A stretch of 64,000 bases of DNA from an uncultured Clostridium sp. (GTDB taxonomy: Bacteria; Bacillota; Clostridia; Lachnospirales; Lachnospiraceae). The stretch is taken from assembly GCA_947178475.1 (NCBI GenBank), contig CAMWYM010000001.1:18263-82262 (forward strand), in the 5' to 3' direction. A model generated the notes under the pieces. That model ran no database searches. It was not told the origin of the DNA and was given only the letters and a program-made list of their open reading frames with translations. This document shows, one piece after another, positions 37,725-49,522 of this stretch. The position numbers and the translations under genes were made by a program. Within the stretch, counting starts at the first letter, position 1; every line of letters starts with the position of its first letter.

Positions 37725-38603
37725 GTGTTAGAACAGATTAGAAACTATGTGGGAACCTATTTTGACTGGTTCTATATTCCGAGAGTGACAATTACAGATG
37801 TGATTGAAATTATCATTATTGCGATTTTGATATATTATATCATGGACTGGTTTAAGAAAACTCGTGCGTGGATGCTGATAAAAGGTATTCTGGTTCTCTT
37901 GGTTTTTACCGGTTTGGCAACCATATTTCAATTTAACACCATTTTATGGATATTTAAGAACACAATCAGTGTGGGTGTCATTGCAATAATCATTATTTTC
38001 CAGCCGGAATTCCGTAGAGCATTGGAACAACTGGGAAGAAGGAAATTTTTATCCGGGTTGTTCAGTACTGACGGTACAAAAAATGGGATGAGGTTGGAAA
38101 AGAAGGTATTAAATGAGATAGCAAAAGCTTCGTACGCCATGGGTGAGGTAAAGACAGGGGCTCTGATTGTAATTGAGCAGGATACCAGTCTCGGTGATTA
38201 TGAGAGAACGGGAATCAATATTGATGCCATTGTCACCAGTCAGCTATTGATTAATATTTTTGAGCATAATACGCCTTTACATGATGGTGCTGTTTTGATC
38301 CGGAATAACCGGATTGTCAGTGCAACCTGTTATCTGCCGTTGTCAGATAATATGGATATTAACAAGGCATTAGGAACCAGACATCGTGCAGCGATCGGTG
38401 TCAGTGAGGTGTCGGACAGTATTACCGTAATCGTGTCGGAGGAAACTGGTGCAGTTTCGCTGGCATATAGTGGTGAAATCTACCGTAATCTGCCTAGAGA
38501 ACAGTTTGCAGGGCTGGTAGAGGATCTCAGCAAAAAAGAGACGATTGCAAAGAAAATGAAATGGTGGAAAGGACATGGTAAACATGAAAAAGCGAATTCT
38601 TAA
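37725..38603 (+). CDS. cdaA: diadenylate cyclase CdaA (GTG start)
   Basis: DGAVLIRNNRIVSATCYLPLSDN...GTRHRAAIGVSE DAC motifs; N-terminal TMs. Confidence 0.95.
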   Translation: MLEQIRNYVGTYFDWFYIPRVTITDVIEIIIIAILIYYIMDWFKKTRAWMLIKGILVLLVFTGLATIFQFNTILWIFKNTISVGVIAIIIIFQPEFRRALEQLGRRKFLSGLFSTDGTKNGMRLEKKVLNEIAKASYAMGEVKTGALIVIEQDTSLGDYERTGINIDAIVTSQLLINIFEHNTPLHDGAVLIRNNRIVSATCYLPLSDNMDINKALGTRHRAAIGVSEVSDSITVIVSEETGAVSLAYSGEIYRNLPREQFAGLVEDLSKKETIAKKMKWWKGHGKHEKANS

Positions 38604-39837
38604 TCATTTCGGCTTGAAAGTGCTTTCTCTGATCATTGCTATTGTGGTCTGGGTGATTGTGGCAAATGTCGATGATTACAAGACGACCAAGCAGATTTCG
38701 GGTATTACGATAGAGTTTGTCAATGGCAATGCAATTACGGAAAAGAATAAGGTGTATGAGGTTCCGGATGGGACTACCATTGATATTATTGTTAAGGGTA
38801 GGCGAAGTGTTGTGGAGAAACTGACAAACGAAGATTTCAAGGCAGTCGCCGATTTGTCTAAAATGTCTGTAACCAATGCAGTTGCGGTGGAGGTAACAGC
38901 AATTAGCAGCTATATAGCGAGAGATTTGACGATATCTTATACCAACAATGCAGTGAATGTCGCGGTGGAAAATAAGATTGAAAAGCAGCTTCCGATTACC
39001 GTGCGAGCAGCTTCGGATGTGGCAGACGGATATGCAATACGGAGTAAGTCAGCAACGCCGAATCTAATTACGGTAAAGGGTGCGGAGAGTGTTGTCAATA
39101 ATATTGAAGAAGTGGTTGTGGATGTGGAAACGGCAGGAGCTAATCATAACCTGACAGCTAATGCGCAGCCTGTTTTTCTGGATAGCAGTGGAAACGTGAT
39201 TGATTCAACTAAGTTCGAGTATGATGTTACCGATGTTGCTGTGACTGTTGAAATTATGCAGACGAAGCAGTTGGCGGTTAAGGTGAAAACAACAGGAGAG
39301 CCACGTGAGGGATATACCATTGCAAGCATTGATTATCAGCCAACCACCATTTTAGTAGTGGGAGAGGCTGAAGATTTGGCAAAGGTAGATGAAATTGTCA
39401 TTGATGATGTGGATGTGACGCAGTGCAACAAAGATTATGAGACTGCTGTTATCATATCCGATTATCTTCCGAGTGGAATTGCCTTGGCTGAAAGTGTGGA
39501 AGAAATAATGATTAAGGTGATGATCGAACGGGTGGTAGAACGGACATTGACTCTTAATCCCGATGATATTAATATTGTCGGTAAGGAGCAGGGTTATCAG
39601 TATTCTATCATAGCCGGTGAGACTCCGGGATATGTCATTTCTGCCCGGGGATTGAAGGAGGATGTAGAAGGTCTGAAGATAACCAATCTGATTCCGAGTA
39701 TTGATGTAAGCGGATACAGACCGGGAACCTATACCTTCACTGTGAGTATGAGAGATATTAAAGGAATCGAGATATTAGAAGAGATAACGGTAGAGGTAGA
39801 GATAGTTGCAGTGGAGCTGGAAGAGGGGGAAGAGTAA
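38584..39837 (+). CDS. cdaR: CdaR (YbbR-domain) regulator
   Basis: N-terminal TM then YbbR-type repeats; overlaps cdaA. Confidence 0.88.
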   Translation: MKKRILNHFGLKVLSLIIAIVVWVIVANVDDYKTTKQISGITIEFVNGNAITEKNKVYEVPDGTTIDIIVKGRRSVVEKLTNEDFKAVADLSKMSVTNAVAVEVTAISSYIARDLTISYTNNAVNVAVENKIEKQLPITVRAASDVADGYAIRSKSATPNLITVKGAESVVNNIEEVVVDVETAGANHNLTANAQPVFLDSSGNVIDSTKFEYDVTDVAVTVEIMQTKQLAVKVKTTGEPREGYTIASIDYQPTTILVVGEAEDLAKVDEIVIDDVDVTQCNKDYETAVIISDYLPSGIALAESVEEIMIKVMIERVVERTLTLNPDDINIVGKEQGYQYSIIAGETPGYVISARGLKEDVEGLKITNLIPSIDVSGYRPGTYTFTVSMRDIKGIEILEEITVEVEIVAVELEEGEE

Positions 39838-39898
39838 TTGACAAACCGTATCGGGCAAAGGGCGGAGATTGTCTGATACGAAGTATAGGAGGGGTAAT

Positions 39899-40165
39899 AT
39901 GGTATCACGGAGTTTTGTGGTTACCGAGCCTTTGGGATTGCATTTACGTCCGGCAGGAAAGCTGTGTGAGGTAAGCCTTAAGTATCAGTCAAGGGTACAG
40001 ATGAAGAAGGGAGACTACATGGCAAATGCCAAGAGTGTGTTGGGAATACTTGCGGCACGGGTACAGCACGGGGACGAAATTGAGATTATCTGCGACGGAG
40101 CAGACGAGGAGGAGGCTCTGTCAGCAGTGATAGAATTTATGCAGGAAAGCTTGGGAGACCAATAG
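39899..40165 (+). CDS. second HPr family phosphocarrier protein
   Basis: GLHLRPAGKLCEV (His) and NAKSVLGILAARV (Ser46 context); RBS aggagggg. Confidence 0.9.
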   Translation: MVSRSFVVTEPLGLHLRPAGKLCEVSLKYQSRVQMKKGDYMANAKSVLGILAARVQHGDEIEIICDGADEEEALSAVIEFMQESLGDQ

Positions 40166-40259
40166 CATAGATATTGATAATATTGTACAATCGGGGGGTT
40201 GAAAATAGGGAGTTTTGCAATTGCCTAATAGTAGGCAGGTGTAGAAAGGAGAAAGCAGT

Positions 40260-40991
40260 ATGCTGCATGAGGAATCAAGGGAGAAAATTCAAAAGCTGAA
40301 GAAGATTGTAGAAGAAAGTGACAACATTGTGTTTTTTGGTGGTGCCGGAGTGTCTACTGAGAGTGGGATTCCGGATTTTCGGAGTGTGGACGGTCTGTAT
40401 AATCAGCAATATAAGTATCCGCCAGAGGTTATGGTAAGCCATAGCTTTTATGTCAGTCACCCGGAAGAATTTTTTGATTTTTACAAAAAGAAAATGATTG
40501 CACTTGAGGCAAAGCCTAATGCAGCCCACTTGAAGTTAGCCGATTTGGAAAAACAGGGGAAAGTGAAAGCGGTAATTACCCAGAATATTGACGGATTGCA
40601 TTATGCGGCGGGCAGTAAAGAGGTGCTGGAGTTGCACGGAAGCGTACACCGGAATTATTGCGAGTCCTGTAGAAAATCTTATCCGGTACAGTATATTGTA
40701 GATGCTGTAGGAGTGCCTAAATGTGAGTGTGGAGCAACGGTTAAGCCAGATGTTGTATTGTATGAGGAGGGGTTGGATCCTGTGACAATGCAGAAGACTG
40801 TCCAATATATCCGTAATGCAGAGGTGTTGATTATTGGTGGGACATCGCTGGCAGTATATCCTGCAGCAGGATTTATTGATTATTTTAATGGTAAGCATTT
40901 AATTGTTATCAATATGGACGAAACGGCAAGAGATGTTCATGCTGATTTATTAATAAACGAACGGATTGGCGAGGTTTTTCAGCAGATATAG
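40260..40991 (+). CDS. NAD-dependent protein deacylase (Sir2 family)
   Basis: GAGVSTESGIPDFRS, TQNIDGLH, CxxC zinc pairs. Confidence 0.95.
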   Translation: MLHEESREKIQKLKKIVEESDNIVFFGGAGVSTESGIPDFRSVDGLYNQQYKYPPEVMVSHSFYVSHPEEFFDFYKKKMIALEAKPNAAHLKLADLEKQGKVKAVITQNIDGLHYAAGSKEVLELHGSVHRNYCESCRKSYPVQYIVDAVGVPKCECGATVKPDVVLYEEGLDPVTMQKTVQYIRNAEVLIIGGTSLAVYPAAGFIDYFNGKHLIVINMDETARDVHADLLINERIGEVFQQI

Positions 40992-41070
40992 CAAATTAGG
41001 GGTGTACAAACACAATATATTGTATTATAATTTAGCTATAGGGAATCTGATGAGTAAAAGGAGAGATAAC

Positions 41071-41997
41071 ATGAATATCAATCTTGAGTACTATAAGATT
41101 TTCTATTATGTAGCCACCGAGCTTAGCATAACTGGTGCTGCAAAAAGGCTCTGTATATCACAGCCTGCCGTCTCCCAAGCTGTTAAACAGCTCGAGCAGG
41201 AATTAGGGGTAGAGCTTTTTACCAGATATGCCAAAGGTGTCAGTTTAACCCGCGCTGGAACTTTACTGTATTCCTATGTAAAGGATGGCTATGAGACAAT
41301 TCTGACCGGGGAGAAGCAGCTTGCTAAGCTGATAAATCTGGAGTATGGCGAGGTACGGATTGGTGCCAGCGATATGACTCTTCAGTTTTATCTGTTACCC
41401 TATCTGGAACGGTTTCATCAGCTTTATCCTGAAATCAAGGTTACAGTTACAAATGCCCCGACGCCGCAGACCATTGACCACCTGTATCAGGGACGAATTG
41501 ATTTTGGGGTCGTGACCAAACCCTTAGAGATTGATACACAGTTTGACGTTTTCCGAGTCCGAAGTATACAGGATGTGTTTGTGGCCGGGGGAAAGTTCCG
41601 GGAATTGAAGGGAAAGTGCTGGAGCTATCAGAAGCTTGCCGACCTTCCAATGATTTGTCTGGAAAGCAATACCAGTACCAGAAAATACGTAGATCACTAC
41701 CTGATGCAGAAGGGGATAGCCGTTACGCCGGAGTTTGAATTGGCAACCAGTGATATGATTGTGCAATTTGCGCTACGGAATTTGGGAGTTGGTTGTGTTG
41801 TAGAGGACTTTGCGAGCAAACAGTTAGATAGCGGGGAGCTTTTTTTGTTAGAATTTGAAGAGCAGATTCCTAAACGGGATATGTGCCTGATTGTTGACCG
41901 GCGTTCCACAATGCCTGTTGCGGCTGCCAAATTAAAGGAATTGCTGGAGACAGATATAGAAGTGTACACAAAGGAGGATAACGATGGAACAGAATAA
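41071..41997 (+). CDS. LysR family transcriptional regulator
   Basis: YYKIFYYVATELSITGAAKRLCISQPAVSQAVKQLEQELGVELF. Confidence 0.94.
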   Translation: MNINLEYYKIFYYVATELSITGAAKRLCISQPAVSQAVKQLEQELGVELFTRYAKGVSLTRAGTLLYSYVKDGYETILTGEKQLAKLINLEYGEVRIGASDMTLQFYLLPYLERFHQLYPEIKVTVTNAPTPQTIDHLYQGRIDFGVVTKPLEIDTQFDVFRVRSIQDVFVAGGKFRELKGKCWSYQKLADLPMICLESNTSTRKYVDHYLMQKGIAVTPEFELATSDMIVQFALRNLGVGCVVEDFASKQLDSGELFLLEFEEQIPKRDMCLIVDRRSTMPVAAAKLKELLETDIEVYTKEDNDGTE

Positions 41998-42256
41998 TAC
42001 ATTTAAGCTGACGAATGAAGCGGGTGAAGAAATCACCTATGTAGGTTTGAGTGTGGTGGAGAATCCGGAGAATGGACAGCGCTATTTGATTTATACGGAG
42101 GCTGAAAATGCGAATGCAGTATCTGGTAAACAGGTGAATTTGTATGCCTGCATATATAGCAAGGAGAACGGGCAGATTGTATTAGACCCGCTGGAAACAC
42201 AGAAGGAAAAAACCTTAATTAAGACATTTATTGAGAAAAATATTCACACTGCATAA
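41984..42256 (+). CDS. DUF1292 family protein
   Basis: Small acidic protein with DUF1292-like composition and size; overlaps the LysR gene. Confidence 0.6.
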   Translation: MEQNNTFKLTNEAGEEITYVGLSVVENPENGQRYLIYTEAENANAVSGKQVNLYACIYSKENGQIVLDPLETQKEKTLIKTFIEKNIHTA

Positions 42257-42264
42257 GTGAAAGG

Positions 42265-42300
42265 ATTCCGTTTCTTAGGTGGGACGGAATTTTCTTTTCT
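42265..42300 (+). terminator. intrinsic terminator
   Basis: ATTCCGT-ttcttaggtggg-ACGGAAT then tttctttt. Confidence 0.65.
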
Positions 42301-42476
42301 TACGGTGCATAAGTACAAGTTATATCAAATATTAGAAATATCAATTTTACTTATATGATAAAGAGGAGTATACTATCAATGTCGCGTTAAGTGAAATAAT
42401 TGCAATATTTGGAGGATATATCTTTTGGCAGAAGGCTTTGCAATTATTAATTATATGAAGGAAGAGGGATAGATAT

Positions 42477-43751
42477 ATGGTTAATGCAGTCGTAGGGGCA
42501 AATTGGGGAGATGAAGGAAAAGGAAAAATTACGGATATGCTGAGCAGGGAAGCAGATATTATTGTCCGGTTTCAGGGTGGTGCAAATGCCGGTCACACGA
42601 TAGTGAATAATTACGGCAAGTTTGCATTGCATACATTGCCGTCGGGTGTGTTTTATGATCATACGACAAATATTATCGGCAATGGCGTTGCTCTCAATAT
42701 TCCTATTTTGGTTAAAGAAATTAAAGAGCTTGCAGATAGAGACGTTCCGTTACCGACAATTCTGGTGTCTGACCGGGCACAGATTGTAATGCCGTATCAT
42801 ATTTTGTTTGATGAATATGAGGAGGAGCGACTTGCAGGGAAGTCTTTCGGGTCAACGAAATCCGGTATTGCACCGTTTTATTCTGATAAATATGCTAAGG
42901 TCGGTATTCAGGTGAACGAATTATTTGATGCAGATGCATTAAGAGAAAAATTGGAACGGGTTGTAGTCCAAAAGAATATATTGCTGGAGCATTTGTATCA
43001 TAAACCAACACTGAAGGTGGACGAACTATTTGATACTATGATGGAATACAGGGATATGATAGAGCCATATGTATGCGATGTATCTGCATTTCTGTATCAG
43101 GCAATCCAGGAGGGAAGAAATATTTTGCTGGAGGGACAGCTTGGTTCGTTGAAGGATCCTGACCATGGAATTTATCCGATGGTTACTTCTTCCTCTACAC
43201 TGGCGGCGTATGGTGCTATCGGTGCAGGAATTCCGCCATATGAGATTAAGAAGGTCATTACTGTTGTTAAAGCATATTCTTCTGCCGTAGGTGCTGGAGC
43301 TTTTGTCAGTGAGATTTTTGGTGAGGAAGCGGACGAGCTTAGACGCCGGGGTGGTGACGGTGGCGAGTATGGAGCTACAACGGGTCGCCCAAGAAGAATG
43401 GGCTGGTTTGACTGTGTGGCTTCTAAATATGGCTGCCGTATTCAGGGAACAACGGATATTGCATTTACTGTTCTTGATGTGCTGGGTTATTTGGACGAGA
43501 TACCCGTCTGTGTAGGATATGATATTGACGGCGAGTTTACAACGGATTTTCCAACGACAGGAAGGCTTGAAAAGGCGAAACCAGTGCTTACTACGCTTCC
43601 AGGCTGGAAGAGTGATATCCGGGGAATTAGAGAATATGAAGAGCTTCCTGAAAACTGTAGAAAGTATATTGAGTTTATTGAGGAGCAGCTTGGTTTCCCG
43701 ATTACTATGATTTCTAATGGTCCGGGAAGAGATGATATTATTTACCGGTGA
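42477..43751 (+). CDS. purA: adenylosuccinate synthase
   Basis: VGANWGDEGKGKITDML, FQGGANAGHTI. Confidence 0.96.
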   Translation: MVNAVVGANWGDEGKGKITDMLSREADIIVRFQGGANAGHTIVNNYGKFALHTLPSGVFYDHTTNIIGNGVALNIPILVKEIKELADRDVPLPTILVSDRAQIVMPYHILFDEYEEERLAGKSFGSTKSGIAPFYSDKYAKVGIQVNELFDADALREKLERVVVQKNILLEHLYHKPTLKVDELFDTMMEYRDMIEPYVCDVSAFLYQAIQEGRNILLEGQLGSLKDPDHGIYPMVTSSSTLAAYGAIGAGIPPYEIKKVITVVKAYSSAVGAGAFVSEIFGEEADELRRRGGDGGEYGATTGRPRRMGWFDCVASKYGCRIQGTTDIAFTVLDVLGYLDEIPVCVGYDIDGEFTTDFPTTGRLEKAKPVLTTLPGWKSDIRGIREYEELPENCRKYIEFIEEQLGFPITMISNGPGRDDIIYR

Positions 43752-43763
43752 GAGGATTGTATG

Positions 43764-43802
43764 TCCACATCATCAGGATATTGCCTGATGATGTGGATTT
43801 TT
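43764..43802 (+). terminator. intrinsic terminator after purA
   Basis: TCCACATCATCAGG-atattg-CCTGATGATGTGGA-TTTTT. Confidence 0.93.
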
Positions 43803-43853
43803 GTAAGCTACAGCGGATTGGAAGAATAGAATAATCAGGGGAAGTGATTTGTT

Positions 43854-44336
43854 ATGGAACATACGGTGAAAAAAAACAAGGCCAACAGGATTGCAATGCG
43901 TTTCGTGGCCTGCGTTTTTATTCTGGTGGCAGTGCTTCGCTTTGCTGTTGTTGCCACAGGCGGAGAAAATAGAAATGTGATAGTTACTGCAGTCTTATGT
44001 GGCGGGTGCCTGATCTATGGGATTTATCTGCTGTGCCAGACCTTTAAGGCACAGGCCTATGATATCACCTATGTGTTTGGGGAAAAAACGATTACGCTGA
44101 AGACTTATCGGAGGGAAAGAACGATAGGCTATGATGAAATTACTGATTTGGGTTATGTAATACCAAACGAAAATATGGATTACGGTATTGTTCAGCTTTA
44201 TATCGGTAAAGAGCAGTATGTCCTGCCCTTTTTGGGAAAGAGTCAGGTGGGAGAGGCATTGTATGGTATGTTGAAGATAAAGAGAGAAGAGGCAGAAGCA
44301 GGCAAGTCGGCAGGAGAGCAGACAGAGCAGGTATAA
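43854..44336 (+). CDS. uncharacterized membrane protein with PH-like C-terminal portion
   Basis: Two TMs then TYVFGEKTITLKTYRRERTIGYDEITDLGYV. Confidence 0.65.
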   Translation: MEHTVKKNKANRIAMRFVACVFILVAVLRFAVVATGGENRNVIVTAVLCGGCLIYGIYLLCQTFKAQAYDITYVFGEKTITLKTYRRERTIGYDEITDLGYVIPNENMDYGIVQLYIGKEQYVLPFLGKSQVGEALYGMLKIKREEAEAGKSAGEQTEQV

Positions 44337-44383
44337 GACAAGGTCACACAGAAACCGGGAGATAAGGAATAGGGGGCAATTGC

Positions 44384-45370
44384 ATGGGAGAGATAAAGGA
44401 GACAATTTTGGAATTGTTAAAGGCAAACACCGGATATGTTTCAGGTCAAGATATCTGCCGTAAGCTTGGAGTCTCTCGTACTGCTGTCTGGAAACAGGTA
44501 AAAGCGCTGAAGGAAGAGGGATATCAGATAGATTCTGTTAATAACAAGGGATACAAACTGCTGGAGGAACCAGATATCCTTGATGAAATGAGAATTCGCC
44601 GATGCTTGCAGACGAAGTGGCTGGGGCGCCATATAGTCTATGATGAGGAGATGGATTCTACTAATATTCGGGCAAAACGGGTGGGAGAAAATGATGCGGT
44701 GAACGGAACTCTTGTGGTGACAGAGCGGCAGACAGCAGGCCGCGGAAGGCGGGGAAAAAGCTGGGTGTCACCGGAGGGGAACTGTTATTTTTCTATTTTA
44801 TTGAGACCGGATATACCGGCAGACTGCGCTTCCATGATTACGCTGATTACGGCAATGGGGCTGGTAAAGGCTATTCGTGAGGTGGGGCATTTGGAAACAA
44901 TGATTAAGTGGCCCAATGATGTTATTGCAAACGGAAAGAAAATCTGCGGAGTTTTGACAGAGAGTAGTACGGACTTGGAATATATTAATTATGCTGTAGT
45001 AGGGATAGGAATTAATACGAACCAGATAGACTTTCCAAAGGAAATTCGGGAAATGGCATCTTCTATCCGGCAGGAAACCGGAGAAAAGATGGACCGTGCG
45101 AAGCTCCTTTGTGCTTTTTTAAAGGAATTTGAAGGATATTATGAGATTTTTTTGGAAAATCAGAATCTGTCTGCTCTTAAGGAGGAATATAATTCTTTGC
45201 TGGTGAATAGAGGCAAAGAGGTAAAGATAGTTGAGAAGGACAGAGAACGTATTTTATTGGCTATGGGAATAGATGACAGAGGTGGACTTATTGTAACGGA
45301 TAATCAGGGAAATCAGGAGACCATTATCTCCGGTGAGGTTTCTGTTCGGGGGTTGTACGGTTATGTGTAG
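44384..45370 (+). CDS. birA: bifunctional biotin operon repressor / biotin-[acetyl-CoA-carboxylase] ligase
   Basis: N-term wHTH; TERQTAGRGRRGKSWVSPEGNCYFSILLRP, KWPNDV. Confidence 0.94.
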   Translation: MGEIKETILELLKANTGYVSGQDICRKLGVSRTAVWKQVKALKEEGYQIDSVNNKGYKLLEEPDILDEMRIRRCLQTKWLGRHIVYDEEMDSTNIRAKRVGENDAVNGTLVVTERQTAGRGRRGKSWVSPEGNCYFSILLRPDIPADCASMITLITAMGLVKAIREVGHLETMIKWPNDVIANGKKICGVLTESSTDLEYINYAVVGIGINTNQIDFPKEIREMASSIRQETGEKMDRAKLLCAFLKEFEGYYEIFLENQNLSALKEEYNSLLVNRGKEVKIVEKDRERILLAMGIDDRGGLIVTDNQGNQETIISGEVSVRGLYGYV

Positions 45371-45579
45371 ATGGTTATTTTCTGCTGTTATGGCATTTTA
45401 ATTATAATAAGGCAACAGATATAATACTAACATTATGAAAAGTTTTTGTGTTATAATGCTAGTGACTTAATTTTGTTAAGCAAAATATTGGACATACTTT
45501 ATAAAATGAGATGATTCGTTAATATTATAAAGCGAAACTGTTAAAAAACATTACAAAATTTAATTGAAATAGTGCAAAC

Positions 45580-47098
<1,519 letters not shown>

Positions 47099-47135
47099 GC
47101 TGGGTCTATTAAATATAAGAAAGCTTGACTAAAAG

Positions 47136-47184
47136 AAAAAGGGGTTGCACACTAATTCACTTAGTGCGACAGCCCCTTTTTTAT
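47136..47184. terminator. bidirectional terminator between convergent genes
   Basis: AAAAAGGGGTTGCACACTaattcacttAGTGCGACAGCCCCTTTTTT. Confidence 0.85.
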
Positions 47185-47205
47185 TCTTTTAACTCGAAGC
47201 CTTTC

Positions 47206-49473
47206 TCAATTCCCTGCACGGTGATAGGTTCCCGGACTGGTCACACCATTATAGATGTAATAACTCTCTGGTTCCTTATCGGTATTGGCATCTAGGTTCA
47301 TCGTAAGTGCCTCTTCCATTGTAATCGTACAGGCATCAATAAAGTTCTGATTATCGATACTCTTATAAGTATAGCCTTCTCTATACTTTATACTATTGAG
47401 GATACTTGCTTTCCATGTCTGACTTTCTGAGTCATAGCGATACGTCATAAAACCACTCCAGACGCCAGTCTCAGTATCATATTGGCTTACCTTGTCCATG
47501 GTATTGTAATTATAATAGTAAGTATTCCCGTCATCAGGAAGCTTGATGCTTACATCTTTCATTATAATGGATGGTGACTCTGTCTTGACGGTATCCGCAA
47601 ATTTGGCACCTGGATAATAATACTCCCATTTGTTAAAATATCTTCCGTCATACCACGCATTAGAAAAATGTCCGACTGAACCCCAGCCCTGTGAACCCTC
47701 ACTGGTAGAGCCATCATCATACATAAATGTATAGCCGTCTGTACTGCCTCCAAATATCGAAGTAAGTAGAGTAAGCTTTACATAGCTTCCCTCTTTGCCA
47801 ACAGTCTGTCGAACAGATGCCCATGTGAGCTTAGGCTGATCCGTGGGTTCTTCCGGAACTTCCATTGCGCCGTATTCTTGAATCATTGCTGAGACGTCCT
47901 TTAGGTTACGCTTCATGTAGGCATCAGCACTGGAGCCGTCAAATGAATACCAATACTTAATCTGATTAGCGTTGATTCCCTGTCCGCCGCCTGAACCCTG
48001 ACCGCCATAGGATTTGGTTTCACCGTTGTAGGTTACATCTACAAGATAATGTGCCGAAGAAGACCACTTAACGGTCACTGTGCTGTCAAGCTTCTTAGCA
48101 ACCGACATCATAATAGACGGAAAACCGATAGAATCATATTTCATTGGATACAGCGCTGATATGAGCATTGACTTGCTGTCAGTTCTGTAATATGGACTCT
48201 GAATATAGAAAATCTGGTCCACATGCGGTGAAGTTGAAAGTCCATAGTATGGTGCTGTTGTACTCTTTTTCTGCTCACCCAGCACGGCTACACCCTTGTA
48301 GAGACATTCACTGCTAAAACCACTCTCAATTCCCGATAGATTATCAAAATACGACTTGCTGCTGTCTCCGTAAGTTGAAATCAAATAATCCACAACATCC
48401 TTAAGCTCGGCAACCTGAACCGTGACTGTAGTATCCTTACAGTCATAGTCTTTTTGAATAGTTGTCTCACCTGTTGTTATATTGTAGACCGAATGTGTTC
48501 CGGTCACTTTTCTTAGCTGAAGCCTTAATTCTCCGCCATCCGTTGAGGATCCTGCTGCAATATATCCGCCCTTAACCCTCCTTGTTCCGCTATTCTCGTA
48601 TATTACATCCGAAAAAACGGTATCAGTTGGAGTTATGCTTCCTGTCTTACCCTCATCCGCATATTTTGTTTTCTCATCCACAAACCGGAATGAGTCGGGG
48701 TCTGGATTATCTGTCTTGATGTAAAAATAAGAATTAAACGGTGCCATAAGCGGAATCACCTCATAGGAATATTTCTCCGCCTCTATCGTCTCTTTAATCT
48801 CCTCTACTTTGTCTTTGTTAACAGCAGTGTCTTCAAATGCACTATTATCTATGTTCTTAAGATTTTTGGCATTTTCAAGATTAATTTTTTTGAGATTTAT
48901 GCAACCCTTAAAAGCCCTTTTTTCAATTGTTTCAAGCTTAGAATTCTTTGGTATCACTACCTCCGTCAGCTTCTTATTTCCTGCAAATGCCGACTCGCCA
49001 ATCGTCTTTACAGCTTTTCCAATCGTAACCTTCTTAAGCTTCGTACATCCGGAAAATGCATTTTTCCCAATAGAGGTGACATTATCTCCAATTGTAACGG
49101 TGGTAATTTTCTTATTGCTCTTGAATGCATTTTTTGCTACAGCCGTTACCTTATAGGAATATGTACCCTTATTCTTCCCGCTCTTTGATTTGATTTTTAC
49201 ACTCTTTGGTATCACAACCTTCGTAAGCTTCTTGTTGGCATTTGCAGTTAATCCCACAACGGACACGGTACTCTTTTTCTTAGACACCAAAGTGACTTTA
49301 TACACATAATTTCCCGAAGTGACCTTTGTTCCCTTCTTCACGTTCTTAACCGTGACCGTCTTCGTCGCTGCGTTCACGACAGGGGATTTTCCGATACCTA
49401 GAAAACTTCCCGCCAATATGACCAGAAGCAGAAAAACAGTTACCTTTTTAGAACAAATCCTTAAATTCCCCAT
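47206..49473 (-). CDS. secreted BspA-like leucine-rich repeat protein with large uncharacterized C-terminal region
   Basis: Signal peptide; IGKNAFSGCTKLKKVTIGKAVKTIGESAFAGNKKLTEVVIP repeats. Confidence 0.85.
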   Translation of the reverse strand: MGNLRICSKKVTVFLLLVILAGSFLGIGKSPVVNAATKTVTVKNVKKGTKVTSGNYVYKVTLVSKKKSTVSVVGLTANANKKLTKVVIPKSVKIKSKSGKNKGTYSYKVTAVAKNAFKSNKKITTVTIGDNVTSIGKNAFSGCTKLKKVTIGKAVKTIGESAFAGNKKLTEVVIPKNSKLETIEKRAFKGCINLKKINLENAKNLKNIDNSAFEDTAVNKDKVEEIKETIEAEKYSYEVIPLMAPFNSYFYIKTDNPDPDSFRFVDEKTKYADEGKTGSITPTDTVFSDVIYENSGTRRVKGGYIAAGSSTDGGELRLQLRKVTGTHSVYNITTGETTIQKDYDCKDTTVTVQVAELKDVVDYLISTYGDSSKSYFDNLSGIESGFSSECLYKGVAVLGEQKKSTTAPYYGLSTSPHVDQIFYIQSPYYRTDSKSMLISALYPMKYDSIGFPSIMMSVAKKLDSTVTVKWSSSAHYLVDVTYNGETKSYGGQGSGGGQGINANQIKYWYSFDGSSADAYMKRNLKDVSAMIQEYGAMEVPEEPTDQPKLTWASVRQTVGKEGSYVKLTLLTSIFGGSTDGYTFMYDDGSTSEGSQGWGSVGHFSNAWYDGRYFNKWEYYYPGAKFADTVKTESPSIIMKDVSIKLPDDGNTYYYNYNTMDKVSQYDTETGVWSGFMTYRYDSESQTWKASILNSIKYREGYTYKSIDNQNFIDACTITMEEALTMNLDANTDKEPESYYIYNGVTSPGTYHRAGN

Positions 49474-49522
49474 ATGTATAACCTCCTACACTTTTTATCT
49501 CCGTTGCATAGTCTATATGCTT

